This document shows, piece by piece, positions 22,560-35,667 of a DNA stretch of 64,000 nucleotides (position 1 is its first letter; each line of letters begins with the position of its first letter). The notes under the pieces are model-generated. The model was given only the letters and a program-made list of their open reading frames with translations, made no database searches and had not been told where the DNA came from. Source of the stretch: Hyparrhenia diplandra. Its lineage: Eukaryota; Streptophyta; Magnoliopsida; Poales; Poaceae. The DNA lies in assembly GCA_015847255.1 (NCBI GenBank), contig JADLZK010007652.1:1-64000 (forward strand), given 5' to 3'. The position numbers and the translations under genes are program-made.

Positions 22560-25500
22560 GTGCCTTTGACGTTCGTAGCTTCTTTGTTAGGCGGCAAGGT
22601 ACCACTATTATGCGGGTCCATTGCATTTGGACTAGACGTCAAGATTTTAGGCTAGAAAACACAAAGGCATCGAATTATTTTTTTATTGAAGGGGCCATAG
22701 CCACCCCCCTAGTTTTGGCACTAGCTAATGCGCCATTGAGTTGTAAAATTGGTAGTCAAAATAGTGCAAGTGGTTTAGTTGATCTAGTGGATGTGGATCC
22801 TTTGTTTGTATTTGCTATTTCCCCCTTTTTCCCGTCTAATAAAAACAAGCAAGATCCTTATCGCCTTTCTAAAAATACAAACAACTTAAATTACAGTCTA
22901 GTAGAATATCTTAAATCTCCAACAATATAAATTCTTGAATGTTATTTTATAGGGTAGAAATTGGTTGTGAATCGAATAATTTTAGATTGTTTTTATGAAA
23001 TTGAACTGATTGCTATAAATCCATTAGTTTCATTTGGTTTCTTAATTATTACGAGAAAAACAATCTGTCATTATAACGCAGCCAAAAGGATACAGCCAGA
23101 AGGATATAGCGCCGTTGAAAAAAAGTATATATATTGGCCCTACACACATTATCTTTTTCCCATCAAGGTATTGAAAAAGTGATTCCAATTGAACTGTGCG
23201 TGAGTTTTGTTTGTTTGGACTGAACTTGTAATAAACTTCGTCTGATGCCTCTCTTTTGTGAGAAGCTAAAGCTGGAACCTTTGATTCTTTTATCTAAAAA
23301 ATGAACCGATTGTGTCATTGTATACAACCAACCACCAAGGTTAGTGTCATCTTTTGCACAAGACAATGGCATTATAAATACTCCGTATCTCATATTCCAA
23401 CAATATATAAATATAATATAATCATAAACCTTTGTCATGAAAATGATACAATTCTATCTCTCTCTGACTATATATTTATCATAATTCTAATAATACTCGA
23501 TTTATTTGATCGAGCACGACTTTCTACTGCGTAAGAAATTGAAAAAAGAATCACGGACACGGTGAGCAGTGTACCGTACCTGTTTCTGTTTGCTGGAGGC
23601 AATCACCTGATCACCAGGACTACCGGAGTGGAGTAGCAGCTTCTTTGAAAGACATCGAGATTCTTTTTCGTGCACTCGAGCGCACGCACGTACGTGGTCC
23701 TTCTGTGGTGTGCAGCGCGTCACTGCATGTCCTCTTGCCGCCAGACCGTAGTATCAAACTCCGTAGGTACCCGAGGCGCTACCATGCCTTATGTCTATCT
23801 GGCCTGTCATGTCTTGCCCAACCTCTTCCCATTCGCAACATCCATCAACACGAACTCGAAGCAGTCTCGCACGCACCTACGGAGTAGTACCAACTTGGCG
23901 CACACAGCTATGACATGGCTCGCACAGTCACAGGTGGCCCACAAGAGGACAGTGGGTCCAGATGTCAGTGACTGATCGTGCCAGAAGGAAAGCTACAGTA
24001 CATTAGATGACGCTGGTCCCATCCCAAAATATTTCAGGAGCTCACTCAGCATGTCAGGTTGGTCTGCACATGTAGAGTGGTACTGCGTGCTTTGGCACTC
24101 GATCACACCAGGCGGACCTCCCTCTCGACTCTCGTCGCGGCTCACACGGCACGGACACACACGGCGACATAAAGGTAACATCGATTCTATGGATGGACGC
24201 GGCGTCACATCGATCCACCAGTCCCTTTGCCAGGGACATGCGCGTCTCCGAATCTGGCTGTCCAGCGGGCCCGTAGGATGGTGCAAAGTTGCCGCGCGCG
24301 TGGTGTCGCGGCCGGGGCGAAGGCCCCCGAAATCCCCCACTCGGCAATTCCCCAAGTGCAAGCACGCACGACACGGCGCGGCCGGCGGCTGTGGCTTTTG
24401 GCCATCGCGGCACGGCACGGCACGGTGCTGGGCGTGGGCGTGGGCGGGTAGATTATTTCCGTGCGTCGCGTGACGTTCCTTGCAGTGCAGAGGAGAGCGT
24501 CGTCGGCGCGTACGTGCGTGCCGGCCCCGGCCCCGGCCCCGGCCCGCTCTCTTGTGCCAGTGGTGTGGGGAGGACGAAGCAGACGAGACCCGTCGAGACC
24601 CGTGAACATGGACGACATGCTGGACCGGCCGGCGGGGTGGGGTGGGGTGGGGGATGACTGAGAGCGTGTTCGGCCTACTGTCTAAATTTACCGATCTTTG
24701 TGAGAGAAAGATCTTTACGGTACCACTGGCTGGCGGACGATCTTTGTGAGAAAAAATCTTGATTGGTTACCGATGATAAATGAAATACGAGCCTGAGCGT
24801 CTGAGCATATGAAAAGCCTGTATCAACTTCGTCTTGGGCTTTAGTTTGCACCGGATTGGCCAAGGACGTACCCCTCCGTCTAAAAAATGCCATCGATTTC
24901 CTACTAATAAGTTTATAAAAAATACTATATTAACATTTATTTATTTATATGTATATATCTAAAAGAGGTTTGTTACGAAAATACATCACAAAAAAATTAG
25001 TATATTTTCGTATCATTTTAATCAAATCTAAGATATATAGATGAACTCGATCTTCCAAAAACCAGAATGTGATTATTTTTGTTTCAAAGAGACGGATCCG
25101 CCACAACTGGATTCTCTCCATGAAGATTAGAAAGCCTTTTAACAAAGAAGGAACATCACATGCACGGCGCCGTCTCACCATCATATATCGTCGCCATGCG
25201 TCATGATCATTGCTCTGCTCGTAGTAGCTCCTCGTGTCGTCGTCGTCAAACAAAAATTAGCCGGGAATCCAAAGGACAACATTAGCAAATGTGGCCTATT
25301 ATGCTAACATTGACTGGTGCGCGTGAGAGTACCGACTTTTATTGATCACAAACGACGTTGCCCACTTGTGTGTGTTCTAATATACTCCAACTAGCATCAC
25401 TGCTCGTACCATATATAGTATCGCAATAATATGCCCTAGCTAGACCGTATGCATGTGGACCTTTGACAAAAACGGATCCACGCATGTGATCGATTTCATG

Positions 25501-26810
25501 TATTCACGGGGCTCAAGGAGGGAGGACACCACTGTGTGCAGTTGCACACATCAACACTGCACCAATCATGACAAATCTAGCTAGCAAGCTCCAAGGATCC
25601 CTGTCTACGATGCTACTAGTACATTACAACCTTATTCTCCTCTCACTCCTTCCTTCTCTCCTCCTCGGTCGAGATCACGAGCATCTAACAACGTCTGGTA
25701 TAACGCTACTGCTACTCAACACAACTGATCCCTTCAAATGACGGGTTAGGGCCAGCCGCGCAGGATTCTAGCTAGGAACATGAGGAAGAGCAAGTACAGT
25801 ACACGTACGATATCAAAACCCTGTGGCTGATCGTCGACGATCCCGATCAAGCGCTGTTTACACGTCACCTCGCTGAGTTAATCACCCAGGCGCGAACAGG
25901 GAACGCGGCCGGCCGACCACCAGCTGATGACGATCACTAAAGTTGAAAAGTGTCCATGCTGGAGGTGACATCGCGAGTCACTCGCCACAGCGCCTCGATC
26001 AATGGATCCACCATGGAGTGCACGTCACAGCCTATAGCCTGCGCGGGGCTACGGGCTACACGGCTGCTGGCCGGCCACGGCGTAGGGCGGCCGCGCCTTT
26101 GGCCGGCCACGGCCACTGTGACGTGCGTGCGTGCATGTGCCCGGCAGCAGCAGTGTGTGCCCGTGCGACGACGACCGGCGTCGTGCGACGACGACCGGCG
26201 TCGTACGCTGTCGCGTCAAAATGATCGGTGGTGACATGGAGGATTGGAGGGTAGCAGCGGCAGGCCTGCACGAGGGGGCAGGAATATCTCGTGGTACGGC
26301 CGGACACGCGAGGACGGACGGGCGCTGGATGATGTGGTCGTGTGGATCCGATGCAGATGCAGTTCTAGAACAGAATTTTCAGGACAGTGCTACTCCACGT
26401 CCGATGTGAATTTTTTAGATAAAGTATATTAGTACTGTAATATTTATCTCGAGGGGCTAAGGACTGACGGAGTCCGCCAAGTGGGTTTGCTCATATATTT
26501 TTTTTTTTTTTTTTTTCTGTTAATATATATTTCTAAAAAATGGGGTTTTGCTGAGTTATGGGCTTGGCCTAGCAAATGTAATTGGGCCAAATACATATTC
26601 ATGGACAATTGATTTCTCGGGAAAAAGTGTTATAATTTGATGACAAAATTATTTCTCCGATTCAACTTAAATTGTTTCCGGCCGATGAGAAATTATTTGT
26701 AACCTTTTTAGACAATACTGTTCTGCTTCACTTCAAAATCGCTCCATATCAAACAAAATGTTCTAACGCATTAGGAGAAAATATTCAAACTTCAATACCA
26801 AACCTTTCCT
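22560..26810. other. Intergenic region, no supported gene
   Basis: 22600-23200 is AT-rich with an open frame of 106 codons (22610-22930) that I could not assign. 23640-24660 is GC-rich with G/C runs, including a CCGGCCC tandem run near 24520-24545 and GGGGT repeats near 24636. 24872 begins CTCCGTCT like a Stowaway end but has no partner. 25900-26400 has short tandem repeats of CGACGACCGGCGT near 26165-26200. Confidence 0.45.
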
Positions 26811-27775
26811 AGTTCATGGAAATGTTCTAAAAATATGAGTCCAGATTTGTGAGAAAAATGTCTTGTTTCATGACAAATATGTTCCAACATCTTGAATACA
26901 AAGACTGTTTGGGACACATTTTAAATATAAGTAAATAAACAAATGAAAACAAAGGATAAATAAATTTAGAACAAGAATAAATTAAAGTTAATAAGAAAGG
27001 GAATGGTCAAAGAGATAAATATAGAGAAATAAAATAAAAAAAACAAACTACTCCATGGACTAGTAGACCATCATCTGGACTAAACAGACCAAGTGCAAAA
27101 TAATCATGGTTGATAATTAAGTTGCACATGAGCATTTCTCCCAGGCGGTTTTTGTCTTTATATCACCCATAGACTGCAGGCATTGTTTGGTTCCTAGTAG
27201 ATAAGGAAGAGCATGTGCTACTGTAGTCACATTTAGTGCTCTTAAATTTTCAAACAAGATAACAAGGCTACAATTTTTAGTTTAGCTGATTACGTACGTG
27301 ACTATTTTATCTTTTCTTTTTGTTTTTTTTTCAATCCCTATTAGTCTCAATTCCATATTCCCTACAACCAAATTAGAATAAATTATTCCAAAAAGAAAAA
27401 TAATTAAATTAAAGACGATGGAACATTGAGAAGATGAAGAATAATGTGATTCACAAAAAAAAATATGTTGAATGAAAAATAAACCAAAATGAAAATAAGG
27501 CATTGAGTAAAGAAGAATGGATAAAAAAAGGAATGAACTAGGGAATCAGAAAAGAAAGTAATTATATATGGGGACTTACAAATCTAGGTTCAAAAATAAT
27601 TGATTCATTACAAAAAAAAAAATACAACAAAATTTGGGGAAAAAAAAACACAAAAACGGAACCTTGCTAGGTTCACGGGGAAAACTAACGTCTGAAAATA
27701 CCCACGAGGGCCAAAACTTCAAGCATTGGGCCGTTAAAAAAAAACGGAAGCCCACCTAGAGAACTTGGGTCCCAC
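26811..27775 (+). repeat. Tandem duplication, copy A (965 bp)
   Basis: Begins AGTTCATGGAAATG and runs to the start of copy B, which begins with the same sequence at 27776. Long matching blocks include the stretch from TGTCTTGTTTCATGACAAAT onward and the end block around CGGAACCT. AT-rich, no coding potential. Confidence 0.75.
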
Positions 27776-28695
27776 AGTTCATGGAAATGTTCATATTTTG
27801 CAAAAAATGTCTTGTTTCATGACAAATATGTTCTAACATCTTGAAGACAAAGACTGTCGCGCCCAGAGGCTTTTGGGACACATTTTAAATGATACAAGTA
27901 AATAAACAAATGAAAATAAAGGCCTTAAATAAATTTAGAACAAGAATAAATTAAAGTTAATAAGAATGGGCCGGTGTGAAAGAGATAAATATAGAGAAAA
28001 TAAATTAAAAAACAAACCTGCTCCATGGACTAGTAGTCATCATCTGGACTAAAGAGACTCAAGTGCAAAAATAATCATGGTTGATAATCCAGTTGCATAG
28101 ATAGCAGGAGGGGCTTCTTTATATCAAGCCATGTATACCTATGTGTGTTCGGTTATTTTGGGACCGGCGACTAAGCAACTAGATCGAGTCGCAATTGTGG
28201 TAAAATTACCAAACAAGATATCCTAAGGAGGTCGACGGCGCCGCATTTTGGCCGTGGCGTTTACTCTTAGGAAGCAGTCGGCCCGCATCCTTTTTCAATC
28301 CCATATTAGTCGCCATATTCGGCCAACCAAACACCACCTTATTCCAAAAAAACTAAGGGAATTTGTACGATGGGTTGAGAAGATGAAGAATAACGTGATT
28401 CACAAAAAAAACAAAGGAAGAAACTGAAATGCGGCAAAATGAAAATAAGGCATTGAGCTAAAGAAGAATGGATAAAAAGGAATGAAATGCGGGAAAAGAA
28501 ACCATGTGGCCCGGGATTGATTAATAGTCAAAAAAAGAATAGAACGGAAACAGCGAAAACAAAAACACAAAAACGGAACCTATAGGTTTGGGGAAAAACC
28601 AACATCGCGTCCCTCGAGGGCCGAAAAAGTCATTGGGCCGTTCTAGGAAAAACGGAAGCTGGGCATTTTTAAAAAAGTAGCCGACCTAGATACGA
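27776..28695 (+). repeat. Tandem duplication, copy B, with filler insertions
   Basis: Directly follows copy A in the same orientation. It differs by many small replacements and insertions, often GC-rich pieces (GGCC, GCGG) in an otherwise AT-rich context. One insertion at 27858-27872 lies within a 19-base segment (27854-27872) that recurs exactly at 28794-28812. This suggests templated filler DNA or misassembly. Confidence 0.7.
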
Positions 28696-28796
28696 CGCCA
28701 AGAGACCCGTTGTACGTGCTGGGCCTATCTTTCATCTTCGGCTCACCAACCGCCCAGAAGCAGATCGTCCCGGGCCTCCCCTCAGCAGAAATCCTG

Positions 28797-29010
28797 TCGC
28801 GCCCAGAGGCTTATAGCCACAAACTTGGGCTGGATACTATTGTTCAACATAAAAAAAAACAATTAGGCCGGAAACTTCAAGTACATGGCCTTATGTACAC
28901 TTTATAGCCCATCCAGTGCTGATTTGGACGGGCCCCCAATAAAGCTTTGCGCTCACGGACCCCAGCCCGCGAGCAAAACCGTTAAGCATCGGCTGTGGCC
29001 ACACTGTATG
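28797..29010 (+). repeat. Dispersed repeat, inverted relative to 44815-44997
   Basis: Shares with the reverse complement of 44815-44997, in the same order: TAGCCACAAACTTGGGCTGG, ACTTCAAGTA, ACTTTATAGCCCA, CAGTGCTGATT and CAGCCCGCGAGCAAAA. Two diverged copies of one unclassified element, about 16 kb apart and in opposite orientation. Confidence 0.65.
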
Positions 29011-32000
29011 GAGCGAAACACAACCCATGCCATGGCAATCAGGGCTGGCGTAATTTGGCAAGGTGTGTTGCCTGCCGTTGTCTCACCAGGCCAGCAGCTC
29101 GCCCTTTCCAAACTCTCAATCCTCGTGGGGGCGGGCCTTCAAAGCCCAGTCTCGTAACTTGGATAGCCCATCAGGCCTGCAAAAAACTTTGTCCATAGTT
29201 TCTCTTGGAAATACCTAAGATCCTTCCTCACTCACTCATGTCATGGTTCCAACTTCCAAGATCCAAACAGGAGGCATGCTTTAAATTACTCGTAGATTCC
29301 GGGTGCCTCCAAATTCGTTGCACCTTCGATCAAACATGGCACAGACAATGTGCCCACCACATTCTTTACACTTGTTGTGGATCGATGATGATCGATACAA
29401 GTATATGGTTTAGCCCATATCCCCGGATTAGACGAGATTAGGTTAGATTATTCATTCACTTGTGCCATCATCAGCAGGGGCATGAGGAGGGAGGCATGAG
29501 CTCAGTGGTACCACCAAGTGGAAAGTGGCGCGCATTATAAAACGCAATCAGATTCTCCCGGCCGCGCCAGTGGCGAGGCAGCCATGATTGGCAAATACAC
29601 TATCATATCTTATCTCGTCGTCTCGTGGATAGGTGCAGCATGTTTACAGCCGCATAAACTAATGGCGGCGCGGGTCGCAGAGTGTGAGGTGAGGTGAGAT
29701 GAGATCCATCTCGATGGAGCTGAGCTGAGCCTTGCTCAACTGTTTAATATCCCTTCATGGCATATGCTGATGACAATAAGATATCTAATCTAATGCCAGC
29801 ATCTTCTGGTAACTGAAAGATATTCTGGTAGTAGCTGTACTTCCAAGCAAGAAGCATCTATTGTCTCTCACTGTTTGCAGATATACTCGGACGATCTATA
29901 GGATTTGATGTGGTGGTTGTGTGTGAGATGATGATTCCAATCAGATCCTGTGAAGCTTCCTTCTGATGCAGGACACAAGAGCACCCATGAATTTTCCTTT
30001 TTTGTTCTCTCTCTCTCTTGGAGACTTGGCTTACAGACTGGATCACTGAATTAGAGAATGCAGCATAACTGCATTTAATATTAAGCATTCTGATCTGATC
30101 GGTAGGTGGCTTACCTGCCGTGCCGAAGGAGGGGGGCACAAGGGAGGCATGACATGGTGACCTAGAGTATTCTAGTTTTGACACCATATGGTGTCTCCAT
30201 GTCCGGAGGAATATTTATACCTGAACCGACAGTGAGAGCATGACCTTACAACCAACAGTGCATCAGTACCCACTAGTGCAGCCGCAAGCGGATCAGACGC
30301 TCCGCACTTGGAAAGTTTCTCTTCCCTGACACCACTTCTAAAATACAGTTCAGATCATAACTAGTAGGAATCAGACCATCTGAGTTCTGAACTAATGCTG
30401 CTGCAGTCTGCAGCTAGACTGGACTAGTGAAATGCACTGGTACCTTGTGTATTAGCTTGTGCTGCAATGTTATCTACTAGCATCTATCTATTCTGCATAT
30501 ATATATATTTATTCTTCTTCCGTTGAGCTAGCAAAACCATCTGCAGGCTTATATTCTCGGGCTTTTATTATATGCATGAAAAATTCTAATTCGAACCATT
30601 GAAAAGTAGTAGCTCATTATATACAGGCAAGAGAAAAACAGAGAGAGGAGAGATTGGTTTGTGCAAAATGGATAGATTGGCTTGACTAGGCTAATGAAAG
30701 CAAACATACAAAGATGATGTTGTCATGAGATAAGACTGACATGAAGATTTTCTCCTCCATTTTCCTTCTATTCTAGAAGACGACAGTTTTTAGAAAACAA
30801 CCCCAATCTTGTCAGTAGTCAACTGGCTAGTCCTTTGGCTAATGAACACCAGGGTCCCAATACTTTTGCCTGCACCACAGATTTGGCCATCACTATACAG
30901 AAACTGCCCAAATCTCCGAAACAGCTAAGCCCGAACATGGAGCTCTACGGTTTTTTCCACCCTTTAATTGGCACAAAATTCTGTATGCTGTCTCTGTTTA
31001 CTATTACTCGATCCTAACCACCACTGTTTGGGAGTGTGAGAAAACAGAGCATCAAGAAAGCATGCCTGTCCCCCAGCCCATGGAAGAAGAGCTCTCAGCC
31101 GCTTGCGATGATGGTGACCAGCAGTGATAAACAAATGCCAACCAAACTGGCAGGCACTTAAACCTGACGGCTAGGCAACGCTTAGCTTGCAGTCAACTTT
31201 TTATCCTGCTCTCACTCACCTCTAGATGAATGATGCATCAGCCTTTGGATTAATTAAACTACAAGGGATTACCAAGGGAATGTCACTTTTTCACGTCCAA
31301 AGCAAGCATGTGTCGTCTGCTCTTGTTTATTCGCAGCAACAGCACAAGTGAAAGCTGCAGTTTACTTTGACTGGACGTAGGCGGCTCGATTGTGCGTGAA
31401 AGTGAAACTTTGGGCCTAACTCCGGGGAATTTTGCAAAGCCTTTTGCGAGTTGGATTCTCTAGACGAATCTGCAGATGCTGTGCCCACCAATTAGTTGAT
31501 GCTATCAGAGAGCATGCACACAGAATTTTTGTTTTTTGTAACAGGCGTCTACTACTGACTACTGCTGTCTCTGGTCTAGCTAGACCCTCCATCATCAAAA
31601 TTCAAGTGGAAAGAATCCAAGGTTAGCCACTGCTAAAAGCTGGACAAAAGAATATTAGTTAACTATCATGCTTGCTTTTTTCACTTTTGATAACTCAATC
31701 CGAAGAATAGGATGAATGAATTAGCATATCCTGTCTGAAAGTTGTTTAACCTGAAATCAGTGAAGCCACCAAAGGTTTGGACAGGGTGAGAGGATTCAGC
31801 AGCGCCACACCAATACCTTGTACGAGCAGCTAAAGGAAGAATTCTGTGGTGTCAAACCGTCCTGTCCTTCTCAGCGAATAAAATGGAAAGAATCTGAAGG
31901 TCACCGTCACCCGGACAAACATCGCTGTCGCTATGCAATCTCCAACCCCAGTTGATAGCTCGAAATCTCCCAACTCCCAGTTTGTTTATTGCTAGTGCTA

Positions 32001-32701
32001 GTGCCAAAGCCCAACCCCATGTCATGCCATATCATTGTTTGTTCATCGATCCACCGTCGCATTTCCGTACCTAAAGCCTTACTAAAATAACAAATCTCGG
32101 TTGATGTGTGCCTAAAACTATATACTAGTTCATTAGGTGATGGCGATAAGGAGGAACAAAGGATCAATGACTTTGGTGATAGAGAAAGAATAGAAAGAAC
32201 AATGACTTGTTTATTTAAAAAAATGTTGGATTACATGGGGAAGAAAGAGCACTGGATTTGTTTAATCAAAGGCGATAAAGATTCGCCATAGACCAAAATT
32301 GTTTGTTTTAGGGCATGATGTGCTGCCGCATATGTCGAGGGAAAGATACTTGATTTGCCAATCATCGCTGAAATTTTAGGCTAACTATTTTTTCTCCCCT
32401 CTATGAATGACACTCCCGAACCTGTTGGATCGCTTTGACTCTATTGATTCTTTCGGCTGAAAATCCGCTCCTTTAATTCTTTCCTAGCTAGAAACAATTC
32501 CTTATTCTCACTTTATGCAGATTATGCATGCATGAGTAGGATTAACTCTAGCAATTTAATATGATATTTTTTTCTTCTTTAATCATAATCTACACGTAGT
32601 TACTGATCCTTAAAGATAATATCTCTCAGGAGTAACGGATAGTACTGCAACAGATAACAGGGATGAGTTACTGACAGACGGGTCACGCAGTTCAGCACTT
32701 C

Positions 32702-32706
<5 letters not shown>
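29011..32706. other. Intergenic region, no supported gene
   Basis: Only short ORFs on both strands. I looked for known conserved plant microRNAs by eye and saw none. A 16-bp imperfect hairpin around TGCCAACCAAACTGGCA (31136) is too small to call. Confidence 0.45.
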
Positions 32707-32732
<26 letters not shown>

Positions 32733-32733
32733 A
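32707..32733 (+). repeat. Poly(A) tract of 27
   Basis: 27 adenines followed by GAGAGAG. No retroelement body or target duplication was recognised. Confidence 0.8.
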
Positions 32734-33189
32734 GAGAGAGTAGTGGCAGGGGTAATGCTCTCTATATCACGCAGCACTCTTATCCGTATGTCTGAGACTG
32801 CGAATCGTCCATGTGTCCCTGGACGTCCCAGTCAAGTCGTCGACCCATCAGCTCAGGTGTTCAAGTGGCTCCTGACTTCCTCCTGCGAAAGCCAGCCACT
32901 TGCTTGCGCGAAGCAACAACATTCCAAGGGGCGGCCCTGTCCGTCCGTCCGTTCATTCACATATTCCGCGTGTACGATGTGAAAAAGAAAACGTGAGATT
33001 TCCTCGATCCTTAAGCTAGTGAGGAGATATTGAAATGGGTCATAATGAAATCATTCAATACCCCTCTTTTTTAAATTTTAATATGCTTATTAACTTACTT
33101 TAAAATTGCTTTTGGAATTGTAACTCCACCGTGGGTGAACAATAACGTGTTTCTATGTATCACTAAGAAACTTTTTGTTGGTCGTTATA

Positions 33190-33322
33190 TCTATAAAGAA
33201 CAGTGGCTGTCTGATTATACTTTGTAGAATTTAAGCTTAGATGAAGTCATAGATGTTTATTTTCTCTTCATGAATTATATTCATGCTCCATACATGCGGC
33301 AACGCGCGGGGAATCCAACTAG
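33190..33322 (+). mobile_element. Small Helitron-like remnant
   Basis: Starts TCTATAAAG after an A and ends AACTAG before a T, with a GC-rich imperfect palindrome (GCGGCAACGCGCGGGG) about ten bases before the CTAG. This is the layout of a Helitron 3' end. The end resembles those of the two larger Helitrons here, which lie in the opposite orientation. At 133 bp the 5' boundary may be chance. Confidence 0.35.
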
Positions 33323-35361
33323 TATCTACAAAAGTGAAAACGTCATAGAATATTGAACAGATTTACATTTCCCCCCTCTAATACTACTCTGATGTGGTGG
33401 CTTGGTGGTGACTGCGTTAGTAGTGTTTGAGGGCCATGCACGCTTGTACTTGAGGTCCTAGCGCGTGCTATGCTTTTGGTGATGGATTGGTAGGGCACCC
33501 GGCGACTACACGCACGAGACGAGATCGAGTGGAGCGTGATCTGGGCTGCACAAACACACACACAGCGCCGCTGATGCTGATCGTGATCTGATCACGCCCC
33601 CGCTCCGCCGGCTTTTCCCATGTCCATCTCGCCACCCGAGGATCAAGCCTTCGAATCCACACCGTTTTTGTTCCCCAAGGCCAGCTGCAGCAGCAGACGA
33701 GACGATGATTGGGAGCTGATTTCTTTGGCAGCTGCTCTCCTTTTCCCATGGCGATCGAGAGCATGCCTGCCCTCCTTTTCATTTCAATCTCAACAGGGGC
33801 GGCCGTTTTTGTGTGAAAAGTCGTGGCGTAGGGCTGAGGAAAAAAGGTAGCTTTGCGTTTGCCTATGGGAGATGTTCTATGGGTGGGCTACCGTGCAGTA
33901 GTAGTAGTACGCCCAGGAGCAACATGACAAGGGAGCTGAGGCGTACAGGTACAGCACGTATTCGGAGGATGATCTCTGCCGCAGGGTGACGTGCCAGCTG
34001 TGTGCTTTCTTGGTACAGTGTACTCCTACTTGGTACTGGTGCAGATCTTGATCGAATTTGTGTTGGCTCCATGTTTTTGTATGCATCTAGTACTACATGT
34101 GTTGGCTTCATGAGGAATTTGTGCTTGCTCTGCTCGACGACAGAGGTGGCTAAACAAGATCCAATCACGACGTAACTTGAAGATGGCATGGACATCCGGT
34201 GAAGATATGACAAGGATTTTTCAGAATGTAGTAACGGTCGAGTATACACCAAGTCTCGGCAGCTTCTTCCATAAACCATTTCCAAATCAAACTGGTAACA
34301 ACTTTCACAAATTAGGTCCTATTTATTACATACATGTCAGAACAACATGAGGATTTCCTATCAAACGGCCATGATTATATATATGGTCATGCAGCCCGAG
34401 ACCCGTAGGCATAGCTCGTGGCTTGGGTTTAGGCCCGGCATGGCCCGGCCCGATGATGGCGTGCCTGTGCCGGATTGGCCTGAAGCAAGAGGCCGTGCTT
34501 GGCCGCCACCCTAGCCCGTGGCACGGCATGAGCAACAGTCATCGGCCCGGTGCCCCAACTGCTATCCTAGGTGGCCCAGCCCATGAAAGGTGGTCATATA
34601 TTACCGGCCTTGCTGCTCGGCCTCCCCTTCACCCCCGCCATCCCCCAAACCCTAAACCTAAATCAGTTCCCCACCCCGCCGCCGCTCTCTCTCTCAGCCT
34701 CTCGGAATCAAACAGGGTCTCAACGAACTCATTATCGATGTCAATCAGAAAGCTATTACCTACGATAGCTTTGACGATGACCAATGCAAGATCTATCGCC
34801 ATTGATGGAGTCAATGGTAACATTTCAGTTTGTGGTTTACTACCGGCGAAACATAAAGTTGCTCATGTACACTTCTCCCACGGATATTTACTTTGGATCG
34901 TTGACCTCTTTGACGATGGCCACGCAATGGAAGTTAGTCCAACCCGATGATAAATTGATTCTCTGGTATGTCAGGTTTTGGGATTGACCAACACTTTTGA
35001 CGCGTGGGCTGTATTTTAGCTTCGTATCGATGGTGCTACATTCGTATGCAGGGACGAAGCCAGAAAAAAATTTATGACGTGCTGAACAAAAGTCTATGGC
35101 GATCTCAACCCTTGATCTCTTTATATCTACGGCTTAAATTTTAGGACGGGCTCTAGAGGGACTCCATGTGCTCGTTAGCTATAGGCAGGGCTCGAGCCCC
35201 GCCCGCCCGGGTGCTAGCTGCGACCAATGCAATATCACCAAAGATTCAAATTTATTAAAAAAGGAAGATGATAAAAAGACTTAATAGGGTATTATTTTTT
35301 ATTTCAGAACATTTATATGTGATTTAGAGTTGTATAATTATACCAAGTTTTACTATACAAT

Positions 35362-35364
<3 letters not shown>
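33323..35364. other. Intergenic region with degenerate repeat DNA
   Basis: 34380-34560 contains many CCCGGCA/GGCCCGG/CGTGCC repeats of a type common in grass transposons. An open frame of 175 codons (34423-34950) follows; its C-terminal half looks protein-like (NGNISVCGLLPAKHKVAHV) but I do not recognise it. A fragment of a gene carried by a transposon is possible. Confidence 0.35.

Positions 35365-35396
<32 letters not shown>
35365..35396 (+). repeat. (TC)16 microsatellite
   Basis: Sixteen perfect TC units. Confidence 0.9.
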
Positions 35397-35400
<4 letters not shown>

Positions 35401-35491
35401 ATTAGGATAAAAATTATGGTAGATATGTTTGGGTGTACAGCATGACTAATGAGTGACAGTTACCATCAATTCCCTCCCTGTGCCTTAGGCC

Positions 35492-35667
35492 AGTCTCAAT
35501 GGAGGTTTCATGAGTGTTTCATGCACATTAAATGCAGCGCCACATCAGCAAAATTTTACTTTTTGCATGAAACCCCTAGGAGAGAGAAGGAAAGAGTTTC
35601 ACCATGGTGAAACCTTTGGGCATAGTTTCACATGCGTTGGAAACTGTGTGAAACCCCCATTGAGACA
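35492..35667 (+). mobile_element. MITE with GTCTCAATGG termini
   Basis: Left end AGTCTCAATGGAGGTTTCAT and right end, reverse-complemented, TGTCTCAATGGGGGTTTCAC form about 18-bp imperfect terminal inverted repeats. The interior is rich in GTTTCAC/GTGAAAC motifs. A related element with the same style of ends lies at 62898-63037. No transposase. Confidence 0.55.

Noticed and set aside
24227..24657. Overlapping GC-rich ORFs near 24.3 kb
   Set aside because: Driven by CCGGCCC and GGGGT repeats; both strands are open, no domains.
29011..32706. MicroRNA precursor
   Set aside because: No match to conserved plant microRNAs by eye and no long hairpin; folding software would be needed to exclude new ones.
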